From Larix kaempferi (taxonomy: Eukaryota > Streptophyta > Pinopsida > Pinales > Pinaceae): a stretch of DNA of 64,000 nt. The notes below the pieces were generated by a model. The model was not told the origin of the DNA and searched no databases. It saw only the letters and a program-made list of their open reading frames with translations. A program made the translations under genes and the position numbers. The DNA lies in the NCBI GenBank assembly GCA_027924585.1, contig BSBM01000994.1, positions 9,803,001 to 9,867,000 on the forward strand. The letters are read 5' to 3'. Positions 33,702 to 47,515 of this stretch are shown here, piece after piece. Numbering within the stretch: position 1 is the stretch's first letter; each line of letters opens with the position of its first letter.

Positions 33702-35180
33702 CTAAATACTCCAGTAGCCAGAGGTTCTCTGTTTTTTACGACGATGTTTGTCTCGCCAAGTACCCGTAGCAGGAAGCTTCTCGTATCCCAAAGATCCCAA
33801 AGAAGGTCTCCAATTGCAAATTTTGGATTCCCACCGAGAAAGTGTGTAATAATTGGTGATAATGAATATGGGAATTAGGATGAATGCATCCAGAGCAGCA
33901 TACTCCATCTGACTCTGGCTCAACGGTCGTTTCCCCCAGTTGCTGACCTGGTTAGTTTTGTCTAATGGCATATCCAATAAACCCGAGGTAAGGCCAGTAA
34001 GACCCCTATAATTGTAAACCTCTTGAAAGTCTAAAGCACCTTTCCAAGATTTAAAACAATCCAACGTTCCATACGATTTAAAAAGCTGTTCCACATCATT
34101 TTTCAACGAATAACCCAATTTCAAAATGCGATCAGAACAAAAAACAGGTTTAAGGCATCTGTCCAATTCATGACGCTTCGTGGGAGATGATAATTTTATC
34201 AAGTCAAATATGAAGACTTTTTTCACGGTTGCAATCTGCAAAATTGAAACAGTGTAATCTCTTGGCCCTCTCTCAATCCATTCGCTATCTATTCCAACCA
34301 CGTCAACCTCAGCGAAATGCTTTGCCGCATCAGCGAGTCCATCTTTTGTGTCGACCCAAATCACATTCTCTGCCGAAATAAAGTCTCCAATATTTGCAGC
34401 CCCCATTGGATTGTCAGGAAACTCCAAAAGTTCTTCGAACTGTGCTTCTTTTTGCCACCGATAAGCCCAAAAGTTCACCAAAATTTCACAAGAATGTCTG
34501 CAGATCCCAGCTGCTCTGTCTGCATGACCCATTTCAAGCATCAGATTGACAAGGAAATCTACAAGCTCAGGTGTCTCATCACGTGTACTAGAGTTCTCTG
34601 CCGCGCGCCACCACCCTTTCTCAACAAACTTCTTCAATGTAAGTCTCTTATCTTTCTGTCCAATATGGTACCCTTCCTGCATTCTCGATGTAATTTCCTT
34701 ATACCTAATTATCTTGGCGTTCAATTCAGGATTCAATCTCATTCCATCCACTAACTCGTCCATTCCAATTCGGAAAGCCTTGCAGATTTTGAAAAGGATG
34801 CAGGTATTGATATTACCTGATCGAAGTAGTATGGCCCTCACCAATTGAACTGCTAATCTCTTTGCATTTGAATCGTCAACAACCGTTCTGCTTTTTACCC
34901 CATCCAAATTACTGAGAACTGCGCCCAGAATGTGCCATGAGACTCCACAATCTCTAACATCATCCAAACAATACAAGGCATCAAAGCAATGCATAACATA
35001 AGTAAGTGGTCCAGGTAGTGAAACAGTTGGCAAAGCATCTCTTATTAGATGCAAAAGTGACTTGAAGTCCCTGCCTTCTCCGTATTTTAGATATTGCTTC
35101 ACATTACAAACGAAAAAGAGAGGCCGCGTCTTCGACAAATCTGAAAATGGATGTAAAATCATGGATTTCCCTGTCGCCAT
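33702..35180 (-). CDS. DEDDy 3'-5' exonuclease, unit 3
   Basis: 492 residues from the ATG at 35178-35180, with protein identical to units 1 and 2. TATA box at 35439-35446. The boundary between the unit 1/2-like and unit 4-like halves of this unit falls just upstream of the gene, so the coding region belongs to the unit 1/2 type. Confidence 0.88.
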   Translation of the reverse strand: MATGKSMILHPFSDLSKTRPLFFVCNVKQYLKYGEGRDFKSLLHLIRDALPTVSLPGPLTYVMHCFDALYCLDDVRDCGVSWHILGAVLSNLDGVKSRTVVDDSNAKRLAVQLVRAILLRSGNINTCILFKICKAFRIGMDELVDGMRLNPELNAKIIRYKEITSRMQEGYHIGQKDKRLTLKKFVEKGWWRAAENSSTRDETPELVDFLVNLMLEMGHADRAAGICRHSCEILVNFWAYRWQKEAQFEELLEFPDNPMGAANIGDFISAENVIWVDTKDGLADAAKHFAEVDVVGIDSEWIERGPRDYTVSILQIATVKKVFIFDLIKLSSPTKRHELDRCLKPVFCSDRILKLGYSLKNDVEQLFKSYGTLDCFKSWKGALDFQEVYNYRGLTGLTSGLLDMPLDKTNQVSNWGKRPLSQSQMEYAALDAFILIPIFIITNYYTLSRWESKICNWRPSLGSLGYEKLPATGTWRDKHRRKKQRTSGYWSI

Positions 35181-35501
35181 GCCTTTCAATAGCCTGGATG
35201 TTTTTCTATTAGCTGAATGAATAATAGCTTTAAAGGAACAGAGCAGGACAGACCAGAAAAGCTGAATGAATAATAGCTATAAAGGAACAAAGCAGGACAG
35301 ACCAGAATTTCTGAATTTTTTCTTCGACAATGTTTTCGCAGACCAGAATTTCCCTTCTGCACCAGAATTTCCCTTCTTTCTTGGGCAGAGTAGCAAAGTA
35401 GAATTTGTATTCCTGATTTATGTCGTCAGTTCTCTCCGTTTATATAAGATTGATTTAACCAACTGATAACATTTATTTAACCAACCCCGCGGCTTCCCTT
35501 C

Positions 35502-35694
35502 GGCGTGGGATAACTGGCACTCAAATCGCCCCGTTTTTTTGTGGAACTATGCCATGGAACTGTGCTCCCAGGGATTTTGGGTCATTTTAAGACGACCTAG
35601 ATCGTCGAAATTCCAAAAAAATGACCGGAAGGGGGTGGAACTGTGCCTCTCTGGAAAACCACTCACCGGAGATTTGAGTGCCTCATATCCTTCC
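35502..35694. mobile_element. MITE 1, unit 3
   Basis: 10-bp deletion present. It lies inside the interval (about 35490-35890) where unit 3 switches variant type. Confidence 0.8.
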
Positions 35695-37439
35695 TCTATT
35701 TGATTTTTATTTATTAAAATTGGTTTGGGTTACTCTTTCTTATTTTTATTTATTTAAATTTTTTATGATGTATATGAGATTTTTTTTTTTTTCATTTTTT
35801 AATTTAACATTTTGGATACTTTCCCCCCAACCCGGTTGTAGATTAACAGGTTTTACGGAATGTTTGTGTTTTTATTTTTATTTTTATTTATTTAATTTTT
35901 TTATGGTTTATTAAAATAAAATGATTTTTTTTTTCATTTTTTTTTAAATTAATGTTTTGGACACTTTCCATTCAACCCAGTTGTAAAAATGAGTTTATCG
36001 ACACAATTAATTAGATTTTTATATATTTTATTGAGGCGCTCTACAGCTCAGTATGATAGAAATCTTGTAACGTATAAAAATCTTGTAACGTAAGATTTAT
36101 CGATCATTAATAAAATGTAAAAAATAAAAAATAATAAATATTTTGTTAGAGATTTGATCCTTCTTAAAATTTAGATCTAAGCTGATTTAAAAACAGTTAA
36201 AAAACTTAGTATAACTTCATCTTACACTTATTCAAGGGTAACATGACCCTTTATAACCATTAACATTAAGTTCTCTAGCTCTCATAAGTTAATTCCGGTT
36301 TGTGATTAACTTTGCAATGTTGCTCACCACCACCGTGGTGGTTATTATTCGAATTACTTTATGACCATGGTTGGTCATGGAATACATTCTCATGTTACCT
36401 AAATTCTTTTTAATCTATTTATGAGTGGCCCACACTTGCATTTCCCCACCCGTAAGGTAAATAACATACCTTTGGTTCTCTAAGTGGAGTACCTTGCATT
36501 CTACATTAATATCTTAACACTGAACTATAAATCAAAGGCAATACCTTGCTTGTACTTAAGGGTCGTGCTATCACTTGGTTGTAAACATTATTGGTTGTAG
36601 GTATTATTATACCATGCATACTATACTCATATGGTAAAGACTCATTGGGTATTGTTAATAGTTAAAACAAAGTATCAAAAGATAGCTTTGTTGTGGTCTT
36701 TAATGTTGACTGGATGTATTCTCTATGACCTAGGGGATCCTATATATTTTTAACTTTCAGTGTAATTAAACCACCTGCCACCATGGATTCTTTGGTGGAG
36801 GTTTTGTCTAAGCCCGTTATTTTGTTATGTTGATTCACATGGTTCCAACTCCATGTAATTGGTCCACCCGTGTGGGTATAGACAATGTGCATGGAGGAGA
36901 GGGTACCTGCAGGTGGATGTGGGATTGACTTGTATTTCTGAGTTGGAGGATTCACTATTGATTTTAATGTTATCATTAACCACCCAATGACAACCCTATA
37001 AAGAATATCGTGTCAAGAGTAAAGTTTGATATTGGTCGCCAATTTGACTGAGGCTTTCAGTTACATTACTTTGTTTTCGAGTTGATACTCTTGGCATTTG
37101 GTACCAATGCCAAGAACCTTCCTTGGCTATGGTTCATACCTATTTTGATTTGGCCTATCCATCCATGGAAGATTTGGATTTACTATAGACATGGTTAATT
37201 GTTAATAGTAGTCTTCCTTTGATATGGCTCTTGACACACTTTCCCGTAGTTAGTTTGGAACCTACCTCACTCCATAGATAAATTGATTGATTTGTGTGTT
37301 CTGTACTCACACTCTGAAATGTTTTGGTGAATAATTAGGGTTTACGTGACAGTTTATGTAATTGTTTAAGTTTGGTTTACATCAATTAAATAATGGGTCC
37401 CTACTTTTCGTACGAGGGAATCCATCATTTCTCTTGCAA

Positions 37440-37716
37440 GGTGTGGGATAACTGGCACTCAAATCGCCCTGCTTTTCCGACAACTTGTTCCCTAGATTTG
37501 GTTATAAAAACCGACGGAATTGTAGTTCCACCCCATTTACTGCAGAACTATGCCATGAAACTGTGTTGCTATGGGTTTTGGCCCATTTTAAGATGACCCA
37601 GATCGTCGAAATTCCCAAAAAATAACCAGAAGAGGTGGAACTGTGCCTCGCCGAAAAATTTTCCATCGCGGGTCACCGGAATACCTGGGCAATCCGAGTG
37701 CCAGTTATCACACGCC
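37440..37716. mobile_element. MITE 2 (MULE-type), unit 3
   Basis: 277 bp with intact TIRs and CTCTTGCAA on both sides (37431-37439 and 37717-37725). Confidence 0.9.
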
Positions 37717-39307
37717 CTCTTGCAACAATGGTGCCACCATGGTACTGGCTAAGCTCATGCATACATGTCTAAATATTGTATTTTAATTACTAATAAGCAC
37801 ATGTATATTTAAGTATGTGGTTTGGGTCTTTAACATGGTCTTTTTAACTCGCATTTTCTTTCTATCTTCGCAAGTGGAGATGTTTATTGTTCAGGGTCTT
37901 GGAAATCCTTCCTGAACTTGACCACGGTCGCCTCCACATAGGTATTTAGTTTATAATTACATTCACTATCTTATTTAATACCAATTTTATTACCAAATGT
38001 TTTCAATGACTCATATCTCTTATTGTTTGGGTGTATGTCAATGGTAGCGTGCTCAACTTAGGCTCCCGTGTCGTGGCAGTCCTAGCCTAGGTGTATGGGT
38101 TCTATTTACAAGCTTATTGGTTAGGCATTTTGCTCTGTTGGTTTAAAATTTTCCTTTAGTTTTTCGACCATACAATTGTTACTATTGTGGTAACATTTTA
38201 GAGCATGAACATTCTATGACAAGAGCATCAACCTACATAAGGAGACTATTTCGAACCCATCTCAACTGGTTGTCACTGGATTCACTGGATCCTGGTTATG
38301 TTGAACATTATTTATGCGTTTAGTTAAACGGTTTTTCCATACACTATGATGGTTATTACACTCACTATTCCATCTCGTATGAGAGTGATTAAATTTTTAT
38401 TTATGCTTAGTATTGATCAACGGTATCAATTTTTTCATGTGCATGGATAGTCTTTAACATTCAATGATCTTTGACAAAGTTAATCATGAATTTACTACCA
38501 TTTATTGCTTATTGTACTATAGATAGTTTGTTACATTACATAGTGTAGTTATCGACCTGGGTTAATCTCGGTGCTTGCATACTAGTGTATATCCATAGTA
38601 ACTGCTTGATTTCTTTGAGGTTCTTTTATTTAAAGGAATTATCCTTTTTGTTACTAGTTAGAGCCACATGACCTAGTTTCATCCATACCCTTGCTCATTT
38701 GGCTCAATGTAAAAGTTGAATAGATTTAAAACTTTTCTTCTCTATAAACGTATTTGTTTTTATCGTTTTCAGTGATTTTATTTTGTAATATAGTTTACAA
38801 GCAATGTGAATTGGGTTATATCTATACCCTAACTCGGTAGCTTAGACTTAAATGTTTGTTGAACTATATATATACATATGTGTTGTTTATATATTTAGGT
38901 AGGCCTAGGGCCTAGGAAAATAGTAATATCCTTGTTATTTCCCTATGTCTTCGTGTGTGTGTATATATATATGGCTCATCGCATTTCTCTGTTGCTATTG
39001 TAAACTAGCAAATTAGCTAAAGCTTTTACAATTTATCCTGCAAATGGTGAAGTATTATCTATAGAATTTATGACCTATTTTGAAGCAACATTAAAAGCTA
39101 TATAAATATAAAATAACTTCATAAGTTGTATACTGAAACTGTTTAGCAACAATAGATGAAGTGGAAACAATAATAACACACACATACACACAATTTGTAT
39201 ATTTAACTTGCATAACAAAATAACTTGGACCCAAGAAGTAACTTCAACAATTTAGTTTGTAGAATAAAACTAGCTCAATATTTAACTTGTAGTTCAAAGC
39301 AACTAGC

Positions 39308-39536
39308 CATCACCCTTTCTCAGTAAAGTTCTTCAATGTAATTCTCTTCCCTTCCCAATCATAGCATGGATCTTTCAAGAAAAGTTCCTCTAACTTCATG
39401 TTCAATTTAGGATTCAAGATAATTCCATCCTTTAACTCGTCCTTTCCGATTTTGAAATCCCTGCAGATTTTGAGAAGGTTGGAAGATTGATATTAGGTTA
39501 TCAAAGTAATATGGTTATCATCATTTTAATTGTTGT
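39308..39536 (-). pseudogene. Exonuclease fragment B, unit 3
   Basis: Same in-frame stop as the other copies. Confidence 0.8.
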
Positions 39537-39891
39537 GGAAAAAATTACAGAAGTGTGCATCACTCCACTTGGTAAGGGGATAGGACTTGTAGGTTGTAGC
39601 AAGGCCTCAGTCCTTGGAGCCCCTGTTGGTGTGTGGTTGTACTTAAAATGATCCTACAAGAGATTGTTAGTGGAATTCACATAAAAGAAATAAAAATTAA
39701 ACAAAATACAACAAAAGGAAATGGGCGGAGAATGCAAACTCCAACAACAATCAAATGTATGCAAAACCACTTTATATTGCCCAATAGTCAAGCTGTAAAA
39801 CACCCAGGAGGCGTGGGCTTCAAGGGAAGCCAACAATATCCCTTAGGGAGGTCTTTCTTGTCCAAAATATATGCTAAGTGGGTGATAGAAC

Positions 39892-40498
39892 TGTTAGTTT
39901 TTTAGAGTTTTCAATCTGATCTAGGATCTTAACTGAGAGAATAACATGTACAACATATCTACAGCATATCAATCATGGACACAATAATGCAAGCACACAA
40001 GAGACACAGTGTTTCACCGAGGAAAACCAAGAAGGTGAAAAACCTCGCAACTTCTTAGAGATAGATAGAGCAATGATACAACCAAAGTACAAGAGATAGG
40101 CTTCTCCTAGCAGATGATCCTCCTCCTCACAAGTGCGCCACTTTTCAAGAGAGATAGAAGTGAGTAATGAGTGATCAAATAGAGATCTCCCGATCTCTAT
40201 TTATACTTTTCCTGTCCTTCCCAATAAACTAATGGGGCCGACTTGTCTAGCTTAGCCTAACAACCCATGGTTAACTTAATCTGGGCCGACCCCACACTTG
40301 GTGGTCTAATAACCCATTTACCCACATGACTCATACAGGGCCGACCCCATCAAGGTGGTCTAATAACCCATCAAGTATAAGTTACGACACTTATAATATA
40401 AATGACGACACTTCCGTATAGAGGAATAATAACATCTCTATAGGGATAAAAACACTTCCGTATAGAGTAATAAGAACATCTCTATAGGAATACATCTC
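39892..40498 (-). mobile_element. LTR-like remnant, unit 3
   Basis: Differs from units 1 and 2 by AAACTAATGG in place of AAAATAATGG near 40230, a change shared with unit 4. Confidence 0.55.
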
Positions 40499-41393
40499 TA
40501 AAGTGCAGGATTATTTGGAGGGTCATTTGCTAGTTGATTGATTATGAGAAGTTCATTTGTAACATTGTTTTTCTTTTGCATAATAATATTTCCTCCAGTA
40601 GCTATTTGGTTGGGGCCATGGAGTGTTTCCCTCTTCGAAGATTTAAACCACATAAAAACCAGGATTGTTGATCTATGATTTGTTTGTGTGAACGATTGCT
40701 CAAAGTGTTCAATGTTTTGGAAATATCATGTGATAGTCGAACAATATGTCTATAAAGCATACATCTTCTTTCTTCTTCCATTATCAACTTGTTCACTATT
40801 TTGAGTGAAATCCTCCCAACTCCAAAAGCAACTAAACCCTCATCAAACAAAAAAACATACAACCCACAATTTATAGCTTCAAACTTATTCCTTAATCCAC
40901 ATACCTGTATATCTCCATCTTACCTTATGATCATATAGGAATCACCATTTAAAAATTGTTGTTATTCATGTGTATACTTTTCCTCTTGAACCATTTAATC
41001 TTTAACAATTTCTTGGTTGCGCTGTGTGCCCATGCTATATACAACATCAAATGGAAATTTTCCACATCCAAATATCTGGACTTCTAATTTTGCACTTTCT
41101 TGCTGTGCAGATGTCAATTTAACATACTTTCCATTTCATTCTTCTTCATAAATTTATAAGGCAGATAGCTTCCTTTCCCATCTTATCCACTTGTCAATAC
41201 ATTGTCTAACAATCATCTTAGTTATAAAGTCTACTAGCTTCAACACTTTATTCAACTAATACCTCATACCTTTCTGTTGTAGATTCCTGTTCAAATTTAT
41301 GACTGTCTATTGGGTCATCATTGCCTCAGGTCTACTGGCATATTCTAGAAATTCTTGATAGTCTCCCTTACTTATATCTCTTAACTAGCTTCC

Positions 41394-43542
41394 ACTTGAA
41401 TATTGAAAGAATTAAGCTCAAAATAGAAAACAATTTGTATTACTTCACACAACTAAACAGAGATACAATACGTAAATAAATAGTTGGAGTTAGATCCAAC
41501 TTATTCCACTTCTTGTGGGAGAAGTTGAGAAAATATCTCAACTTCCTCCAGCTACCCCCAACCTAATCCCTAAACTCTAGGAATCCCTAATGAGTCATTA
41601 TTATCTAACTGCCCCCCTTAATGACTACATTACACAACATAACAAAAGGTTACAACACAAACTGTCTGACTGATCCTCATACGCAGTTACACCCATTTCT
41701 GAACTTCATAGATATGCTCTTTCTCTTCAACATCTTCGAGCTACCAATTCATCCAGCATAAATAAAATTGCTTCCGACCATCTTTGAAGCATTTGTAGGA
41801 TCAAAGATTCTAAACTACCCCGAAGAATAGTCTCGATACTGAAACATTCAGTAATCAATCTTACAAAATGACATTTTTTACACTCAACAATACAAAGATA
41901 ACACGAAACTGATGATCTTGGAGCACCGAAATACAACAAGAATCAAAACTTTTTACAATATATTTCTAACATACATAAACAATAACTCTATTCTAGAACA
42001 GCTTGAGAGGTTCATCATCACTGGATGAATATTCTTGCATAGCACCTAGTGAGTCCTCAGCTATGTAAGCTGATTCTTTCAGTTTGCCATTTAAAAGATC
42101 ACTAGCACGAGTTTTGCAATTCAGTGCTGTATGTCCACGTCTTCGACAGTAGAAGCATTCAATGTTTTTATTTGTTCTTCCCTTGGAGTATAGTGCAATT
42201 TCAGAATTTGAACTGACTTCCAAGTCACCTTCCTTCATCCTCTTTTCTTCTGCTAAGAGTGCTGAAATCATGTCTTCCAGAGTTCGAGAGGGCATTTGTG
42301 TTAAAGTAAAAATAGCATTGTCATATTTTAGAGACAAACTATTCAGCAAGATTGCTTTTGCATCATCGTCATCGACTTTACAATTAATATCTGCCAATTG
42401 TGCTAACAAAGACTTTAGATCATTTATGTGAGAAGACAATGATACTTCATCATGCATTTTTAACTTGAATAGCTGTAACTTTAATGAAAACTTGGCATTT
42501 ATAGCCTTTTCCCCAAATATTGTACTCAATTGTACCCACATTTCTTCAGAAGATTTTTCCAAATCTAATAGATGTAGTTGAGAATCTGCAAGAGATAATC
42601 CAAGAATGGACTTGGCTCTATCCTCTCTTTTCTCCCATTCAATTAATTGCTTGGGATCTGTAGGTGCCTTCTCTGTTCCTTTTACTATTCCCCATAAGTT
42701 CTTATGCATCATTTGAAGTTGTACCTTTACTTTCCAAGTATGGAAATTAAAACCATTAAATTTTTCCAATGCAATGTTTTCCATATCAACACAGATTTAA
42801 ATAAAAAATGAATATCTCTGCAAATGACAGCGTTCCTTCCTTGACAGCAAAATGGAAAATGAATACCTCTGCAAATGACAGCTTTCCTTCCTCTGGCAGC
42901 GTCCCTTTCAGATGTTAATTCATGGACAGATTACAGGTTATATGCTATAAATCTTCTATTGCAGCAGCGAAACCCAGCAGTAGTGAATCTATAAATCCCT
43001 GGTAATTGCAAGCTTGGTGACCCAACACCCTTGGCGACCCAACAGCAACGCAATTTCAGCTTGGCGATCCAGAAGCCGTAAATTCAGCTTTTCTCACGGT
43101 AATTTCACTTAGCGATTCAGCTTGGCGACCCAACAAATCGAAATTTCAGCTTTCTAGTGGCCCCCTTCTCTTCACGCACCAGCTGTCTGTTATCTCTCCG
43201 ACACGCACTGCTACCTTTGCACAAACGGATAATGAATTAACCTTCTTACGCCTGCACAGCAGATGGCTTCACAGATCTGCCTCCAGAGCTCAGCCGGACA
43301 TTAGTGATCCTTGGCTCTGATACCAACTTGAAGATTGAAAGAATTAAGCTCAAAACAGAAAACAGTTTGTATTACTTCACACAACTAAACAGAGATACAA
43401 TACGTAAATAAATAGTTGGAGTTAGATCCAACTTATTCCACTTCTTGTGGGAGAAGTTGAGAAAATATCTCAACTTCCTCCAGCTACCCCAAACCTAATC
43501 CCTAAACTCTAGGAATCCCTAATGAGTCATTATTATCTAACT
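41394..43542 (-). mobile_element. Gag-only Copia element, unit 4
   Basis: LTRs 41394-41610 and 43326-43542, with CTTCC at 41389-41393 and 43543-43547. The leader duplication differs from units 1-3 (TATCTCTG in the first copy, TACCTCTG in the second). Confidence 0.9.
41993..42784 (-). CDS. Copia-type Gag, unit 4
   Basis: Intact 263-residue frame, with protein identical to units 1, 2 and 5. Confidence 0.9.
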   Translation of the reverse strand: MENIALEKFNGFNFHTWKVKVQLQMMHKNLWGIVKGTEKAPTDPKQLIEWEKREDRAKSILGLSLADSQLHLLDLEKSSEEMWVQLSTIFGEKAINAKFSLKLQLFKLKMHDEVSLSSHINDLKSLLAQLADINCKVDDDDAKAILLNSLSLKYDNAIFTLTQMPSRTLEDMISALLAEEKRMKEGDLEVSSNSEIALYSKGRTNKNIECFYCRRRGHTALNCKTRASDLLNGKLKESAYIAEDSLGAMQEYSSSDDEPLKLF

Positions 43543-43547
43543 CTTCC

Positions 43548-44688
43548 AAATCCATAGACTTGTATATGCTGCTCCATGATCTTGAAATAAGGACCAATAT
43601 GCTCCTGGCTATCATCACTTCAGCACTGCTTTAATGTATCATTACAATTCCATCTTTGGTATTGTCTTCATGAGAAATCCTGTATCCTCCTTTATGACAG
43701 CTTCTTGTGATTGTCCATGTTCACTCTCTTCAAAACCTACAATTAGTTTGAAAACCACGAGAGTCCTTCGTTTCGGTTGATGCTTCTAGCATCACTCCTC
43801 TATGTTGGTTTGAATTCTCCCAATACCCTATGAGATTCTCATAACGTCTCTCATCATCATCCGCTTCTCCAAGCATCATCTCTTGTTTTGGTTCACATAT
43901 GTGAACTCCTATTTCTTCTTTCAAGGACCTCTGTTCATACTCCGATCTACTGAGTTCTTCTTCTCTCTTCATCTAGACACTCAATATGTGCCTCAACTTC
44001 CTCTCATACAAATGCTTGACATGCCACTTGACCTTCTTCTTCAACTTCTATCCACGTCTATAGTCTTCTTCAATTCTTTGATGTGTTAGATTCATAATAT
44101 CACCGAGTTTCTCTTTAAACTCAGCTATATCTATGCCAAATTCCTCATCACTCAACTTCCTGTGGCTTCTTTTCTCTGAACCCTTCACCTGACTATCAAT
44201 AGTCATCATCATGTTTGCTTCTGATAATTCTACCTAGCACTTCCTCTTGTTGGAACTGCTATCCACAAGACAATTCTACCCATAATCACAACACTGGAAT
44301 TGCCTCGACAACTTCTACCCAAACTCAATTGGAAGTTGATCTCTTTCTCTCTTTCTATTGCAGCTTCTCTGCTATAAGCGTTTCTTGCCACAAATCTTCT
44401 TTCACTATCTATTTGTTGCTAGCTATACAAACAACAATTATTGAAACTAGAGCTAAAGTATAAAAATATATTCACCTACCAGACCTCACCAGATCTGTCC
44501 CCTAATAACTTATGTGCTCTCAGCTACTATTGTGCTACTGCTACAGAGTCTTCTTTCTTGAGATCGTGCTTTAAATTTGTACCTCACCATTCTTAAAGAT
44601 GCAGGATTTTCCCGCTCTAATACCAATTGATGCAAGGGTGCTCAAACCATGCTTGTGTTGCACAGCTATGATACCACTTTATAGAAAC
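43548..44688 (-). mobile_element. Decayed retroelement region, unit 4
   Basis: PBS-like motifs at 44614-44625 and 44665-44676. Just beyond, CCTGTTACAGG replaces CCTGTTATAGG (near 44728), shared with unit 5. Confidence 0.5.
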
Positions 44689-45940
44689 ATAACTCTTGTA
44701 AGCCCTTTGGGCCCTCCATGAACCCTGTTACAGGAATGTTTCCACAACCCATGAGCTGTAAAAGCTCTAAGTCTTGTAATTGTTACAGGGATTATATTTT
44801 TTGTAATTGGAATTGAACATAATCATTACCAGAAATGCGTTGAAGTGGGTTTTGTAAACCGACACTCCATTCCTGTTCCATTCAATGGTGGACACAAGTC
44901 TACTAACTTCAGAGCTCCCTTCTCTATTATCAGTATATAGATCAAATGGACATTTCAATCCCCAATGATCTAATCTCTCGCCAAAACATCAAACACTCAA
45001 ATGATCTCACATAACAGAGATTAGGCACAAATATTTTGCACACATTTAATGATTCTCCATTGGATCTCTATCCACGTTGACCTATCAAACTGAAGGCCTT
45101 CAAAATGCCACCACCAGTGATTGCACCAGCGCCCTACTTTCACAATCAGTTCCAATTTAAACTTTAATATGGAAAAAAACGAATTTACTTACATTCCTTC
45201 GTTTTATATATTACAATCATAAAATTGAATCGACTTCCTTGAAGGAGAAACAAAATTTCCTATAGGTCAATTCTTTCCAAACTTAAACACAGAATTGAAA
45301 TACAATTCATAGTACCTTTTACTAGACTGTGTCTCAACCTTGGATCATGACTTTTAAAGCTACCATAATTTCGCTTGGTAATTCAGCCCAATCCCTTGTC
45401 AACTGCTCGTTGAGTTCAGGTTCGGTCCCAATCTTACTTGGAATACCGTGCTAGACACCATTCGGGCCCCAATTTCACTTGTATGACGAGCCGGGCATAA
45501 ACCAAAATCATGCACAGAGATTTCAATTCTCAACTAACATTAATACTCAGAGTCGAATATGGAGGAAAATAACAATAAATGGATTCTGCAATATATCCAT
45601 ATACTCATTGAAGAACTATTCAAACATATTAACAGATATAAAATAATCTTCTGAAAAATAATTAATACATTTTTTTATGCTCCATGGTTTTAATTCACAA
45701 TCACACCAACCTCGGATCGAATCCCAGAGCCTCCACGCCTGATTCAAGACTGCAGCTTCAGCTTAGCTCAGGTCTCCTCTCCCTTCTGCTCTCGTCTCTC
45801 CTCTGCTGTATTTATCGTTGTGGGATAGCCAAAGCTTCAAGCAGCAGAAGCTTCAAGGGGTAAGGCGTAAATGCAATGAGTAATACGAGGTGTAAATGCA
45901 GTAAATGCAATGGGTACACGGAAGTCTGTACAACACACTC

Positions 45941-45956
45941 GTCACTTGGCACTCCC
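45941..45956. other. 16-bp segment present only in units 4 and 5
   Basis: GTCACTTGGCACTCCC lies between ACACTC and TTGGC here and near 59755; units 1-3 lack it. Short CTTGG repeats at its ends suggest a slippage or microhomology deletion in the ancestor of units 1-3. Its presence opens a 61-codon minus frame (45812-45997) that looks accidental. Confidence 0.85.
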
Positions 45957-46211
45957 TTGGCATTATGGACTTCAATCAAATTATGGACTTCAATCAAATC
46001 AATAATATTTGCAACCAGGTAAAGTTATAATTATGGTTATAGTTATTATAAGTTTATTTTTTGTTTTTTCTTAATTATTTTAATGGTGGCAATGATAAAA
46101 ATGGCGTCAATACAATTTTTTCAAAAAATATCACTAAATATAACTTTTATACAACTTTATAAAACTAGGATATTGATACCAATTAATAAATAAACCTAGA
46201 ATATATAGTCT

Positions 46212-46474
46212 CTGCCTAAGACACAACTAATAAACCCGAGGTAAAGCAACTAAAACCCATATAAATGTAAATGTTTTGAAAGTCTAAAGCACCTTTCCAA
46301 GATTTACAACAATCCAACGTTCCATAGGAATAAAAAAGCTTCTCCACATCATTGTGGAGCGAATAACCCAATTTCAAAATGCAATCAGAACAAAAAAACA
46401 GGTTTAAGGCACCTGTCCAATGCATCACTTTCTTTCAGTGGGAGATGATAATTTTATCATGTCAAAAATGAATC
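46212..46474 (-). pseudogene. Exonuclease fragment A, unit 4
   Basis: Same broken fragment, with one private-to-units-4/5 change (CAACTAAAACCC in place of CAAATAAAACCC). Confidence 0.85.
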
Positions 46475-47515
46475 ACTCTCACCACTATGCATGCATTCTT
46501 ATTTTTATTTTTTACTTCTTATAGGATAGACCGAAACTTTCCATCCAGTCTCAGGCTCTATTGATACATGCATTTTTTATTTTTATTTTTTTTATGAGAT
46601 AGACTAACACTTCTTCAGCAGGACTGTAAAAATGTGCCTTCTCCACCCAATCAAACTTTAAATCTCAACACACAAAGTAATGCATGATTATCTACAAATT
46701 AAAAACAGTGATCTACAGTGGTGGAAGTTGAACGCAATAATAACAGTGATCTACAGTGGTGGAAGTTGAACACGATAATAGGGAATCAAGCAAGTGGCTC
46801 AATCTACGTATACACAAGAAATGGAAAGTGCAGAACCTAAGAATTTAGGATGCGACTATGATAATCAAAACAATAACTTGATATGCAAGAATGATATTTA
46901 CACAGAACACTATATACGATGGCAGATTGTGTCAATATACTCAAATACAAGAAGTATTTTAATCTACAAAATGAGAGATGTGTAGGTTCTTTTTGTAATC
47001 AGTTAACAAGCTAACTCAAATTTAGAGAGTAAAACTAGAAATGATATACACGAATGGCAAACACATCAAATTACAGGATGAAAATTATGTAACTCACATG
47101 CACACTATGTAGTCTGCGTAGCACACCAAACCAAAAGGTAATTTAATATTTGCAATGAATAAACAAAGATAGAACCAATAATAAACAAGCAAATTATGAA
47201 ATTGCAGGTCTACGAAAACACACACAACAAATAAATTAGACAAGTTATAAACATTAATGAAGTGATTACAAGAGAAGAAGAACGGAACCAGACAAGGTTG
47301 GGCCCAGTCCCCAGTAGTTTGTTTGAAGACGCTCCAAAATAAACTCATAACCAGTCTCAAAATTACAGGGTTCACATCATCAACATGATAACAGGATCAG
47401 ACTTGCAAATGATATATTATGAACTCCAAAGTAACAACGATCTCAAAATTCAGATGATCGAACCCAAATAATCAAAATAAAACTAAAAATAAGATTCGGC
47501 ATAAATCGATGGAAT

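Larger units (their letters stand above)
27591..41388. repeat. Tandem macro-unit, copy 3 (mosaic)
   Basis: 13798 bp. Left of about 35490 it carries the variants of units 1-2 (no 16-bp segment; CCGCGG near 35489). From about 35890 onward it carries variants shared with unit 4: a 7-T run before ATGG, AATTAATTAG near 36005, a C at the palindrome centre near 36333, an added TA near 37000, and AAACTAATGG near 40230. It also has private changes, such as Ala197Ser in gag and an altered TG/TA microsatellite near 38957. Confidence 0.95.
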
